Assembly: GCA_037693485.1 (NCBI GenBank)
Contig: CM075354.1
Span: 63,411,501 to 63,475,500, forward strand
From: Kitagawia praeruptora
Taxonomy: Eukaryota > Streptophyta > Magnoliopsida > Apiales > Apiaceae
Direction of reading: 5' to 3'
Length of the DNA: 64,000 nt
The stretch's first letter is position 1. Every line of letters starts with the position of its first letter. The translations under genes were made by a program, and so were the position numbers. Below are positions 1 to 9,743 of this stretch, piece after piece. The notes beneath the pieces were generated by a model. It worked only from the letters and a program-made list of their open reading frames with translations, made no database searches and was not told where the DNA came from.

Positions 1-1111
1 CTTGGTGTTCCTTACGACTGCAGACATTCATGTCTTCAATCGGAATGATCTGCCCCCCGACTCCATCAGGCCTTAACGAGGCTACATAACAGCTTTGTGC
101 CATCTTTTGATCACCTTTATGTTCTCCAATACCATTCCTGGTTGGGAACTTGATCTTCATATGATAAGTTGAGGCAACAGCCTTGAATGTATGAAGTCCA
201 GTCCTTCCGAGGATATCGTTGTACGTTGAAACCGCCTTGATTACCATGAAGTTCAACATCTGGGTGGCCTCATTGGGCTCCTGTCCAATAGTTACAGTCA
301 ACTGAATAGTCCCTTCAACTTTGGATTCTACTCCATTAAATCCATATATAGGCATGTTATTAGGGGTCAACTGAGAATCATTATACCCCATCTTCACAAA
401 TGCATCATGAAACAGAATGTCAACGGAAGCTCCATTGTCTATCAAGACTCGCTTCACCTCTGAGTTTCCAATCACAGAAGTTATGACCAACGGGACGTCA
501 TGGGGGAACTTCACCCCTTCCAAGTCGGAGTCATCAAAACCAACCATTACTTCAGTCTTTGCACGCTTTGGTGCCTCTCCAACAGTATGCATCACCTCTC
601 GGGCATAAGCCTTCTGAGAGTTCCTAGTTGTCCCGATCGTAGTCGGGCCTCCTGAGATCATGTTGATTACTGGCCCTCGGGGCTGTGGGTTGCGATCTTG
701 ATCATCATCCCTTCTATTATAATCTCTTATTTGATTACTACGATCTTCACCCTTAGTGAAGTGGTTCAGTTTCCATATACGAATCAAAAACTCGATCTCA
801 TCTTTGAGTTGCTTGCAATCATCAGTGTCATGCCCCACATCTCTATGAAATCTGCAATACTGATTCTTGTTTCTCTTTGCGGGATCACCCCTAAGTGGCT
901 TCGGCCATCGGAAATCCTTATCCTTCTCAATGTCCAACAAGATTCGACTCCTAGGATTATTCAACCTTGCATACTCAGTGAACCTTGGTCCTTGGTTCTT
1001 CTTAGGGGCAGAGTCGGAGTCCTCGCTAGTTCGGGGATACTTGTCCCTAGCATCATACTCCTGGTCATCATTATCATGGTCTTGCTTTCGCTTCTTGGAG
1101 TCGTTGTTACC
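1..1111 (-). pseudogene. Zinc-knuckle-like segment and aspartic protease of element C (partial pol)
   Basis: This continues the gag frame after a stop codon near 1112. Reading down the minus strand, a cysteine/histidine cluster of the form CRFHRDVGHDTDDC appears near 810-860. A retroviral-type protease follows, with active-site block LIDNGASVDILF near 415-450 and a downstream DILG block. Ty3/gypsy proteases of plants usually carry D-S/T/N-G at this place. The protein would process the gag-pol polyprotein in the virus-like particle. The frame appears open to the left edge, where reverse transcriptase should follow. It is called a pseudogene because it is cut off from gag by stops and truncated by the window edge. 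Confidence 0.75.
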
Positions 1112-2431
1112 TTATCTTCCACCTACTATGGCTTCTTTCTTCATACTATCCTCAGCTTTAATATACTTGTCAGCCCTTCGTTGGAGTTCAGCCATACTCT
1201 CAGGAGGATGCTTTGCTAATGACCTTTTAAAGAAGAGGTAAGTGGTTCCGTGCTCCAAGGCCACCATGGCTATCTTATTTTCTAAGTTAGTAATATTTAA
1301 TGTCTCCTTAATAAATCTCTGAAGGTAATCCCTCAGATTTTCGTTCTTTCCTTGTACCACATACATAAGAGATGCGGAGCTTTTCTCATGAACTCTTCCG
1401 CTAATGAATTGGCTGAAAAAAGCGGCACTCAACTCCTTAAAAGAGCCAATAGAACTTGCAGGCAACCGGCTATACCATCTATGAGCCATGCCCGACCGAG
1501 TTTGAGGGAATGCCCTACACTTTAGGGCATCACTTGCAGGCTGCAACAGCAATGCGTTAGAGAACGTCCTGGCGTGGTTCACGGGATCACCCGTTCTATC
1601 ATAAGCCTTAATTATCGGCATCTTGAACTTCTTTGAGATACGAGCATTCATCACCTCCTCAGTAAACGGGGCTGTGGGATCATCAAGATCCCCAAGTGGC
1701 ATCAGATCCTTGGGGTTGCTTTTGGGGGTTTCCACCCTTGTTGTTCTTCCAGTTGGAGCGTCAACCCTTCTCTGTCTTCTTGAAGACCTCTCTAAGTCTA
1801 TAATGGGAATCCTTCCTGAGGTTGGAGGAGGTTGAGTTTGATTCAACCTAGCTTGTTCTCTCGCAATATCGTCTTTTAACCTTAAAATCTCGGCCTCATG
1901 AGCCTTGATTCTCTCAGCAGCTGTCAAAGGGGGTCCATCATGGACAGTTTGTATCCTTCTTCGAGGTTCTCTACTAGCGCGTCGCTTTCTTGGGGCTTCA
2001 TCGCGATCATCATCATCAGACGATGAATCATCAGTATAGGAACCAGAGCAGTCATCATACTCTCGATCTCGAATCTGCTAGGCATGGCCACTTGGTCCAA
2101 CACCTTGAGTAGTGGGAGGGTAGTAAGGTAGACCATACATCGGGTTGGTATTCATGGGGAGATCCGTAGTATGGATCTGTACCCCTGGTGGTAAGGGATG
2201 ATTAGGATTAACCAGAGGAGAAACCATCATTTGAAGAGAGTTCGTTTCTCGACTTGGGTGGATGACCATAGGTAATGTTCTCTCAGCGTGGGGATTCGTC
2301 CCTGGAGATTGAGAAACTAGAGTTTGAGTGATCGCCCCTGTTGTTGGGGGTACTTGCTCAATGACAGGCGGAGCAGAGCTTAGAGGTAGGGCCTCAGTAG
2401 AGGTCGGTACTGTTCTTCGTGTGGTTACCAT
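1112..2431 (-). pseudogene. Gag of Ty3/gypsy element C, with an in-frame stop
   Basis: The gag frame starts at an ATG at 2431, shortly after the primer-binding site, and runs in one frame to about 1112. A single in-frame TAG sits at 2078-2080. The N-terminal 117 residues are proline and threonine rich. The downstream 271-residue block (1112-1927) contains the helical retrotransposon gag core, with recognisable blocks HRWYSRLP, FSQFISGRVHEKSS and LRDYLQRF, as in Retrotrans_gag (PF03732) proteins. Gag would form the capsid of the intracellular particle. The stop is most simply a point mutation in a silenced copy. Confidence 0.8.
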
Positions 2432-2445
2432 GGTTGATGTTGTTT

Positions 2446-2464
2446 TCCCACAGATGGCGCCAAA
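2446..2464 (-). promoter_or_regulatory. Primer-binding site of element C
   Basis: On the minus strand, TTTGGCGCCATCTGTGGG follows the LTR end directly. TGGCGCC-starting primer sites of this kind are typical of plant Ty3/gypsy elements of the Tat/Athila branch. It precedes the gag start codon by about 15 bases. Confidence 0.75.
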
Positions 2465-2943
2465 TGTTGTGGAATAAAAACTAGGTTATCGAATTGTGGC
2501 TAGGGTTTGTGTGTATTTAATGTAAAGGGGTTGGTGAGCTTCAAGCTTTATTGGCTGTTTCCGTGTTTCGAGACTGATCGGTCCTCACAGAATGCCTATG
2601 TATCTCGTTATTGAGAATCAAGCCAAGACATAGTTCTGAGAATGAGGGGTCAGGACCTTATATAGGCTGTAGAAGCCTTAGAATTATGGTAGGATTCGGA
2701 TACTTGGTGGGCAAGCCACCGCCTTGAGGAAGGTTCTAGACTTCTTCCTTGTAGGAGTCTATTTCCTTATTAAATTGGATGCCTTGGAGGCTAAGTCAGG
2801 CAGGAGTAATATCCTTATTTGACTCTTATTGCTGAGCTATTTATTACCCTTAATATTAATTACGAAATTAATATTAAATTAGGGCTTTTGACCTCATCAA
2901 TGGGCCCCATGTTTGGACCATGCTGGGTCTAATTAATGCCACA
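2465..2943 (-). repeat. 5' LTR of element C
   Basis: The LTR lies immediately upstream of the primer site on the minus strand. The inner end is at 2465 (plus strand TGTTGTGG) or three bases further in, at TGTGG. The outer end is either CCACA at 2943, which gives a TGTGG/CCACA inverted terminus, or CTCATCA at 2899. A TATA-like CCTATATAAGG lies near 2655-2666 on the minus strand, with the transcription start expected shortly downstream. The second LTR is outside the window, so the ends are not confirmed by comparison. Confidence 0.62.
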
Positions 2944-2955
2944 TTAAATGTGTCT

Positions 2956-3996
2956 TTAGGACTTACTTTCAGCCCATATCACCATCCTAGACTTAAAGTC
3001 TTGTTTTGTGGTGAGATTACTGTCAGTAATGCCTAAGGCTTGCTGTTTTCCACTCTTCCTCTCATAGACTCTGCCTTGGTCATCATCACATTTATTATCC
3101 TTGTTGTCTCTCTTCTTCTTCTTGTCTTCATCATCCTTATCACTCATGTGATGTCTTCTCCTACCATCACTCTTATCTCCATCTTTGTCTTAATCACCAT
3201 CCTTGCTTGAGTTGAACTTAGCAGATTCAGGTACAATGCCAGATGCAATGTATGATCTGAGATAGGATATGGCTTATAATTCTTCTATTGTTCTTACACC
3301 CTTCTTCTTGTGTATCTTTTCCACAATGGCAATAATAAGGCATCTGTTGTTGGGGACCAGATGCTTGGGAATGATCAACTGTTGGATTTCATCAATTCTT
3401 GTGCCAGATTGGTAAATAATTGTCCTTGGATTTGTCATCACCTCAGGCAATCTGGTTGGTTGCTCATCCCTCAAGTCATTGTAGAGACTTTTGTTGTTCT
3501 CATCTGCATCTCTCTTCTCAATCTTACTGATTAGGGCATCCACCTCTGAGTACATTAAGCCTTGTAGGGTCTTGAAGGTTAGATGCCATATTTTGGATTT
3601 AGAAACCATCAATATCTCCTTGAACCATAAGTTGTTGATTTTCTTGGGTATGACAGTGAAGTAGTCAATCTGCTCCTTCAATTTCCTTAGATAGAACTGA
3701 GTGTCACCGGCCTAATCCCTTGTGGCTTTCAGAAACTCCAAGAAGGCTTTATCATGATAGACATTTGAATTAGCAACTTCTTGTAGCTTGGCCTCAGTAA
3801 TAACTTTCACTTCTACAGGCTTGGCACTTTCAGTCTTGGAGATGAGAGGTTTGTCAGATGGCATACTCCCTGCAACCACTGTGGAGGTGATAGATTGCCT
3901 TTGGCCATCAGGAGTAGTGATGTGCACAGTTGGTAGAGTGACAACTGGCAGAGAGGTTGGAGGCTCATCCACTTTGGATTTCCCTTTGCCTGACAC
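2956..3996 (-). pseudogene. C-terminal part of the accessory ORF (aORF) of element B, with stops
   Basis: Three open blocks (3996-3712, 3681-3274 and 3147-2956) lie in one minus-strand frame, separated by in-frame stops near 3712, 3274 and 3190. The first block is Pro/Thr/Ser rich, the second is a charged helical segment of 135 residues, and the third is extremely Lys/Asp rich. The frame differs from the upstream aORF block (4071-6800), so a frameshift lies near 4000-4070. No family is recognised. By position it corresponds to the C-terminal extension seen in the aORF of element H (52607-53875), but no clear residue match was found. Confidence 0.5.
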
Positions 3997-4070
3997 ATGA
4001 GTTTTCTCTCTTGTTCTAGGATGACCACCCTCATTGATTGATAATGCCCTTCTCTTGAGGTTTCTCCCCC

Positions 4071-6800
4071 TTAGGTTTTGAGTCCTTTAGTAGGGGCCTT
4101 TGAAGTTGGAGAAGTGGTAGGCATAGATTCCTCAGGTAGAGGAAGACCCATATGTTTCATCATGGCTAACAACATCAATTGTTGATGCAGAAGAACATCA
4201 GCTGTGGTAGTGACTTGAGTGCTCAACTGCTCAGTGAGAGTTGCAACTTTTTCTGTCAGCTGAGCATTGGACTGTTTGAGAGAGACCACTTCCTGTTCAA
4301 GAGATTCCACCTTTGTGAACAACTTAGTGGCTTTAAAACCAGATAGTGATTGATCTTTCAGTCTTTCCACTTCAAATTTGGTCATCTCATGCATAGGGAC
4401 CTCAATCACCAGTTTATCTCCATATTGATTTTTAAATAGAGTCCTCAGCATGGCATTGGCATATGTTGTCTGATCTGATAATTTTGCCATCTGAGCAGCC
4501 ATAGTCTTGACAGACCCCTGGACCAACAGCATAGAGTTATCCATCTTGATGCACTCAGACTTGCAGAGTTGAACCTCCTTAAGAACATTATCCAGTTGGG
4601 GAAATTTGGTATCAAAATCCCTTTTCACTTTCTGCACCTCTTTGATTGTAGCTGCACACACTTCATTCACTTCTATCTTGAGACCCTTGCCAAGATAGTG
4701 TGCAGCTTTGAGAATTCCTTTATAGGTGTCATTCATTGTTTCATATACATCACTAGGAGTGAGAGATTTGGCATTGGACCCTAGTGATGTGATGTATTCT
4801 TCTCTGAGGTACTAGAGGCCTTCTGAGAGAGCAATGTCATATTTCCCTTGTAGCCAGGCATCTACAGTGTCATCTCTCTCAGCATCATCTATTATCTTGG
4901 CCTTTTGCAACTCCACATCATCTCTGTGACATAACAGAATTGCTTCATAGTCTGGATTTGGCATGTTTGAGGTGACAAGGTTCTGAGCTATCTTTACAAA
5001 TTCAGGAATCTGATCCACAACTAACCATTGAAGTGCTTCAACCGTCTATTGTGGTGGAACAGATCCTGATCCTGAAGCACTGTCATGTTGCATAGGCTTC
5101 AGCCATTGTGACATAAAGTCAGAGCTAGAGCTAGGGAAGCTAGACTCCTCAGTTTCAGATGCAACTTCTACAACCGGATGGATTGACTCTACTACTGTTG
5201 TCTCCAAATGAGTGGGATGAGTTACAACAGTAGTTAACACAGGCATAGAGTCTCTAGTGAAAACTAGTGAAGCCTCTGTGTCGGTGATGGTGTCATTAGG
5301 ATATGCCCCAGCATGTATTCCCTCACCTTCTGAATGTGGTTCCAGGGTGGTGAGCAAAGTGTCATGCACTAAGTCACTTGAGTCCATTGGCTCACCAAGA
5401 GAAGAGAATTCTTGATGATCAATGCCTTGCTCCTCAATTGATTGAGTTGCAGGCTCCAAAGAAATTTGTGATGAAGATTCTGGAAGAGAAGTGTCTTTTA
5501 GAGTAGATTTTGGCAACTCCCCATGAGAGATAGAGGGAGTTTCAAGTGTGATGTGCTCTCCACTCAGTGTTGTGCCATCCTTATTACTCCTTTGTACAGA
5601 CTCCATACAGGATTGTGCATTGGGGAGAATGCTTGATTCTATAGATGCACCCTGTTGAGAGGATACATCTAGTGAGCTGTTTGCACCTAATTTTACAACC
5701 TCAGCCAATTGTGTGACTGAAGAGGTGGTTTTTGATTTCTTTTTATTCTTTGGCCTTAGTAAGGGTGACTCAGGTTCCTCACTTTCTAAGCCTAATTCTA
5801 CAGCCAATGCTGCTTCAGATAAGATGGTTAGAGGTGTAGAAGCAACCTGTTTTCTCTTCTTCTCCTTTTTACTAACACCACCCTGTTGAGAGGATGATGT
5901 AGGTGGCTCTGTGTTTGGTAGAGTGTTTGGTTGAGGTGGTTGGTTAGCAAGCCCTGGGTTAGCATTTTGTTCTACTTGCTTGGGCTGTGCTAACTGTGAT
6001 TTAGAATCAAATATTGGCATGTTGTGGGGGTAAGGGGGAGTTATGTTAAGTCTTACATCCACATCATTCCTAGTCTTCAAATTACCAAAAATGAGTTTGG
6101 TCATGGATCTAGGATAGCCTATTCTATTTCTATCTATCCCAGGTAATTCAATCAATTTATCATTTTCAAAATTAAGTACAGATTGAATAAAGCGAGGGAA
6201 GAAAATGTCAGTACCTCTCTTGGCTGAGTTCTTACCAAGTCTCCTATACAACTCTTGTAGAATAAGTTGTCCAACGTCTATCTTTCTCCCATAGGCTGAG
6301 GCATAGCCTATCTGTTGTGCAGGTGCACTGATTTGATCATAGCTAGACTTCCTGGCAGTGAAGACTTGAAGAAGAGTTGCAAACACATATCTCCACTCTT
6401 TTCTTAGATTCTTCCTGTTTAGATGCCCAAGTTTAATCTCATCTGAGTACCTGATGAACTCGAAGAATTCTAGCAACTCAGCATTCGTGGCTAGTGGGTC
6501 ATACACTTCTTGTTGAGAACCCAGTCCTAATGCTTGATTCATATCCTCAGCAGTAATAGTGATGTCCTTATCTTGAATTTTGCAAAAAATGGTATAGGTG
6601 AGAGTGGCATCCTGAAGTGCATTAGTCTCACAGACAGTAGAGCTCCAGAATCGCTCTAGAAGGTCTAGATACAGGGTAGGATTAGTTGACAGAGCATTCT
6701 TGATGTAAGATTCAGACATCCACTTCACAAAACATTTGAAATTGGCATTGGGTGCCTCAACATCACTGGTTAGGGCGATAAAGTTAGTGTTGAATTTCAC
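4071..6800 (-). pseudogene. Accessory ORF (aORF) of element B, N-terminal domain to coiled coil, with in-frame stops
   Basis: A 584-residue block (6800-5046) continues in the same frame through blocks at 5018-4812 and 4736-4071, interrupted by a TAG at 5046-5048 and a stop near 4812. The N-terminal domain (residues about 20-215) includes CFVKWMSESYIKNAL, LERFW and, at residue 134, KEW in LRKEWRYVF. The KEW block is shared with the aORFs of A, G and H. A Ser/Thr/Glu-rich low-complexity stretch follows, then a heptad-like coiled coil (for example VESLEQEVVSLKQSNAQL). SIRE-type elements are known to carry an extra ORF after pol, often called envelope-like, but no membrane segment or signal peptide is evident here. 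The function is unknown. Confidence 0.72.
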
Positions 6801-6960
6801 GGTTGCAATTGATACAGAGAAAAGAGAGAAAAAAATGAAGGTTGAAGAAGAAATTTAGCTTTTTGAGATTAGGGTTTTCAGGGGTTTTGGAACTCTAGAT
6901 GCTTGAGAAATCGAATGAAATGAATCAGATAGATGTAGAATTGTATAAGTATGAAGTACT
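6801..6960 (-). promoter_or_regulatory. Leader and possible promoter of the element B accessory ORF
   Basis: Immediately upstream of the aORF ATG (6800) on the minus strand is a CT-rich leader. It contains an exact AAACCCTAA telo-box at 6869-6877, about 70 bases before the ATG. A TATA-like TACTTATACAATT lies near 6935-6960. In plants this combination is typical of ordinary gene promoters and 5' untranslated regions. That it drives the aORF is inference. Confidence 0.4.
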
Positions 6961-7665
6961 TGAATTGTCGATTAGATATATGTTTTGTATCGACAAGTCA
7001 GGCATTCGAGAAGTAGAAAACAACTATTCGATAAGTCAAGAAAGGCTTAATCGATATCTCAAGTAGATTGCAACTCACAGCTGGCAGTTATCTAACTTAG
7101 AAATAATTCTAAATTAAATAAAATATATTTTTATGAGTGATTTAAAAATTCTGAATAAAAATCCAAAAACGGTTAAGATTCAGCGAGAATTTAGCCTTTT
7201 AAAATGATTCGAGAACTCAAGCATAGTATTCGAGAACTCAGTCATTAGAGAACTAAAATACTCTATTCGAGAACTCAAGCATTTCTCTGTTCGATTTCTC
7301 TAAAAGACTCTATTCGAGAACTCAAGAGTGTCCTGAATAGGCTTGTTAGAGAAGTCGAGCATTAACAAGAAATGAATCATTCGAGAAGTCTGATTATCGA
7401 AATGTTCTTTTCACTCATAAAAAATCAATTTTCACTATCTTTTAAAATTCACCAGACATATTCTATGTAGAATATTCTAACAAATTAAATAGTGATTTTC
7501 TTAAAATTTCATAGAAATTTCAAGTTGATACAATATGATTTTTCAACATATGCAATAGATTGAAATATTTATAAATCATATTTCAGCCAACACTTATTTT
7601 AAAAATATTGAGAATTTAGATAAAGTAAGTGTTTACTGCTGCAACAATCTAGTTGATATATTCAC
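6961..7665. repeat. Non-coding gap of element B with repeated TTCGAGAA motifs
   Basis: No gene was found between the end of pol (7666) and the aORF leader. The stretch is AT rich and carries six exact copies of TTCGAGAA, at 7005, 7208, 7229, 7266, 7313 and 7380. Most sit in the longer unit ATTCGAGAACTCAAG, together with degenerate versions. The same word is clustered in the LTR of the same element. Confidence 0.75.
7005..7387. promoter_or_regulatory. Cluster of heat-shock-element-like motifs in element B gap
   Basis: Each TTCGAGAA fits the TTCnnGAA core of plant heat-shock elements. Six exact cores lie within about 380 bases. Whether heat-shock factors bind is unknown. The heat-activated copia element ONSEN of Arabidopsis carries such cores in its LTR. 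Confidence 0.4.
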
Positions 7666-7925
7666 TTAGCCAGAATCTAAAGAATTTAGCATTCCAATCT
7701 CACTAACCAACCTTGTGAAGGTGGCTTCATCTAATGGCTTAGTGAATATATCAGCTAGTTGTTTATCTGTAGAGACATAATGCAACTCAATGGTTCCATT
7801 AGTTGCATGTTCTCTAATAAAATGATATATGATGTCAATGTGCTTTGTTCTAGAATGATTGACAGGATTGGCAACTATAGAGATTGCACTTGTGTACGTT
7901 GTCATACATGATTGGAATTCTTTCC
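7666..7925 (-). pseudogene. 3' end of element B pol: C-terminal RNase H region
   Basis: This 79-residue block ends in TRLVSEIGMLNSLDSG followed by a stop, the usual C-terminus of SIRE-type pol. It contains SRTKHIDIIYHFIREH and KQLADIFTKPL, conserved after the catalytic region of copia RNase H. It is separated from the rest of B pol (20107-23111) by element A. The insertion point lies between the AQVLWIINKLRDYG block and the ATS-like block. The repeated AACAC on either side shows that the two pieces were once joined. Confidence 0.88.
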
Positions 7926-7930
7926 AACAC
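7926..7930. repeat. Target-site duplication of element A (left copy)
   Basis: AACAC directly before the LTR start at 7931 matches AACAC directly after the right LTR at 20102-20106. Copia integrases make 5-base duplications. Confidence 0.93.
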
Positions 7931-8665
7931 TGTTAACTCGAATAACTTGTAGAAGGGGGGGTTGAATACAAGTTATATAATCGTGTCTGATTTTTTGCTT
8001 GATTATATGAACAAGAATAAACGAATGAATCAAACTCTGTTTGTATTAATAAGATCAAATACAAACTCTACCAAAGGTGTACAATACCTTTAGCAGCTGC
8101 TGACAATACAAATCTCTCTCTGTTTGTTTCGAACTCTCGAATACAAACCTTATACAGAGCTACGCACTCGAACTTTTTCCTCACGAGCTACACTCTTTAC
8201 AATGATATTGAGAGAGTATTTATAATGCTACCTATCAACTAATAACAGAAAGATATAATCTATACATGACAATGTTCTGCCTTCTAGTCGATAGTTTCCT
8301 TCAATAGAAAACTCTTTCCTTCATAATATCTTCTTGCTTGTTCTTCAAACAACGATCCTGTTTTATAGCACTTGCCAGTTTCTATAGCATCCATAATGAC
8401 ATCATCAGTAACAAAACTGATATCAGGATCTGTACACTGCATCAGTATCTGATCAACCATCAGTATTGGACCATCATCAGGATTTGCTCTCTGTTCCTGA
8501 CATGTAGTCTCCGATACACTGTTCATTCCTGACTAAACTATACAGATAACTGTCTTACACATAAATCCTAAATACAGTGCTAAATCCTTTATAAGATCAG
8601 GATTACAAGAAGTATAATGTGTAAATTCTATTCTTAACATCATAACTTATGAATTATTCCTAACA
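7931..8665 (-). repeat. 3' LTR of element A
   Basis: The plus strand begins TGTTAACTCG and ends CCTAACA. It is nearly identical to 19367-20101. The LTR carries a poly-G tract (GAAGGGGGGGTTGAATAC on the plus strand) common in SIRE-type LTRs. An 80-codon open frame on the minus strand (8284-8526) occurs in both LTRs but has no recognised relatives and was not called. Confidence 0.95.
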
Positions 8666-8677
8666 ATCTCCCCCTAT
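8666..8677 (-). promoter_or_regulatory. Polypurine tract of element A
   Basis: On the minus strand TAGGGGGAGAT directly precedes the 3' LTR. It would prime plus-strand DNA synthesis. Elements H (52453-52463) and F (38281-38290) have the same kind of tract. Confidence 0.88.
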
Positions 8678-8882
8678 TTATGCTTTAAAATCTGAAGCAT
8701 AAATCTAAGTTGTGGATGTCAAAACATATAACAATACAACCAGAATAGAATTTATGAATGTAAAATTATGAAGTTTAAGTACCTCCTTCTCAGATGTAGA
8801 CGTTTATCTAGTACTTAGAAGAAAGAATTTTAACTATTAATGCTGCTCTTCCTTTACTCTTCCTAGCTGAGATTCACCACTG

Positions 8883-9740
8883 TCACTCCTGGTTCTTCTT
8901 TTTACTACCCTTTGTCTGATCTTTATCTCCCCCAGCTTTATCATCCTCAGTCTGGTGATGTTGTTGTTGTTGTCTTTGAATTATCTTTATCTCCCCCTTT
9001 TTGACATCAGCAACATTAATTCCAAGAGATTCAGAAACAGAACAAATGAGATTCATAAGAACTGCTTGATTTTCCATAATTGTGACTTGGTTATCTTCAA
9101 GTGATTGAAGTCTTGTTTGAATATCAATTTGAGAATTCTGAATATCTTTCAAAACATCAGAATGAACTTCAATGTTGGAAGTGCTTCTAGTATCTTCAGT
9201 ATCAAAATCAGAAAGAACTGTATCTTCAAGTCTTGTAGAAGAAGTTGTTTGAGTTGTATGATATTCAAGTAATAAAACCTGATTAGAAGTATCAACATCT
9301 TCATCTTTCTGTTCTGGAACTGAAACATGATCATCATCTCCTTCACCAGTATTCTGTGTACTAACATCTTCAAATCCTGACTCCTCCTTAGAGTGATCAA
9401 AGACTGTTGATGTCTCAATTCTAGCTGATATTGGAAGTACATACAAAGGAACACTAGGATCATTAGGATCTTCATCTGGTACATATGTATCAAGAGATTG
9501 CTTTATCCTGGCACCTCTTCTGTTAATGATTCCTGCAAGCCTCTCCTTTTGCTTCTGAGCTTTAACTTCTGGCTTTGCATTGTGATGTGCTAGGTCATTC
9601 TTCTGATACATTTTGATGAATGAATAAGTACCAGCATCCATACCCAAATTTTCAGACCAAGATTCAGGAAAAACCTGATCCCAGAAATCAAATAACGGTT
9701 TCCTAATTTTCTCTCCCTCACTATGGAGTTGATCATCCAT
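8883..9740 (-). CDS. C-terminal part of the accessory ORF of element A
   Basis: This 285-residue frame is continuous with the upstream aORF (9744-12143) except for one TAG at 9744-9746, with an ATG two codons later. It may therefore be an independently started protein or a broken tail. It contains FWDQVFPESW near the start and an Asp/Glu/Ser/Thr-rich middle. A predicted coiled coil includes RLQSLEDNQ, followed by DVKKGE and a Gln/His/Lys-rich end. RLxxxExNQ and DVKKGE are both found, in the same order, in element H (54035-55933 and the sequence just after its stop). Function unknown. The C-terminus lies about 220 bases from the 3' LTR. Confidence 0.6.
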   Translation of the reverse strand: MDDQLHSEGEKIRKPLFDFWDQVFPESWSENLGMDAGTYSFIKMYQKNDLAHHNAKPEVKAQKQKERLAGIINRRGARIKQSLDTYVPDEDPNDPSVPLYVLPISARIETSTVFDHSKEESGFEDVSTQNTGEGDDDHVSVPEQKDEDVDTSNQVLLLEYHTTQTTSSTRLEDTVLSDFDTEDTRSTSNIEVHSDVLKDIQNSQIDIQTRLQSLEDNQVTIMENQAVLMNLICSVSESLGINVADVKKGEIKIIQRQQQQHHQTEDDKAGGDKDQTKGSKKKNQE

Positions 9741-9743
9741 ACC

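Larger units (their letters stand above)
1..2943 (-). mobile_element. Element C: 5' part of a Tat-like Ty3/gypsy LTR retrotransposon
   Basis: Read on the minus strand this stretch gives an LTR, a primer-binding site, gag, a zinc-knuckle-like segment and an aspartic protease, in the order expected for a Ty3/gypsy element. The rest of pol and the other LTR lie beyond the left edge. The gag frame has a stop at 2078-2080 and another near 1112, so this copy is not intact. The flanking sequence on the right is coding remnant of element B, so C probably inserted into B, but the target duplication cannot be tested with one end visible. Assignment to the Tat group rests on the protease context, the primer site and the general look of gag. 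Confidence 0.82.

Noticed and set aside
698..1241. Plus-strand frames of 124-173 codons over element C
   Set aside because: They are shadows of the minus-strand gag/protease frame, hydrophobic because they read its complement.
8284..8526. 80-codon minus frame in both LTRs of element A (also at 19720-19962)
   Set aside because: It is the same sequence twice because LTRs are copies. It has no recognised domain, no leader and no relatives in the other families' LTRs.
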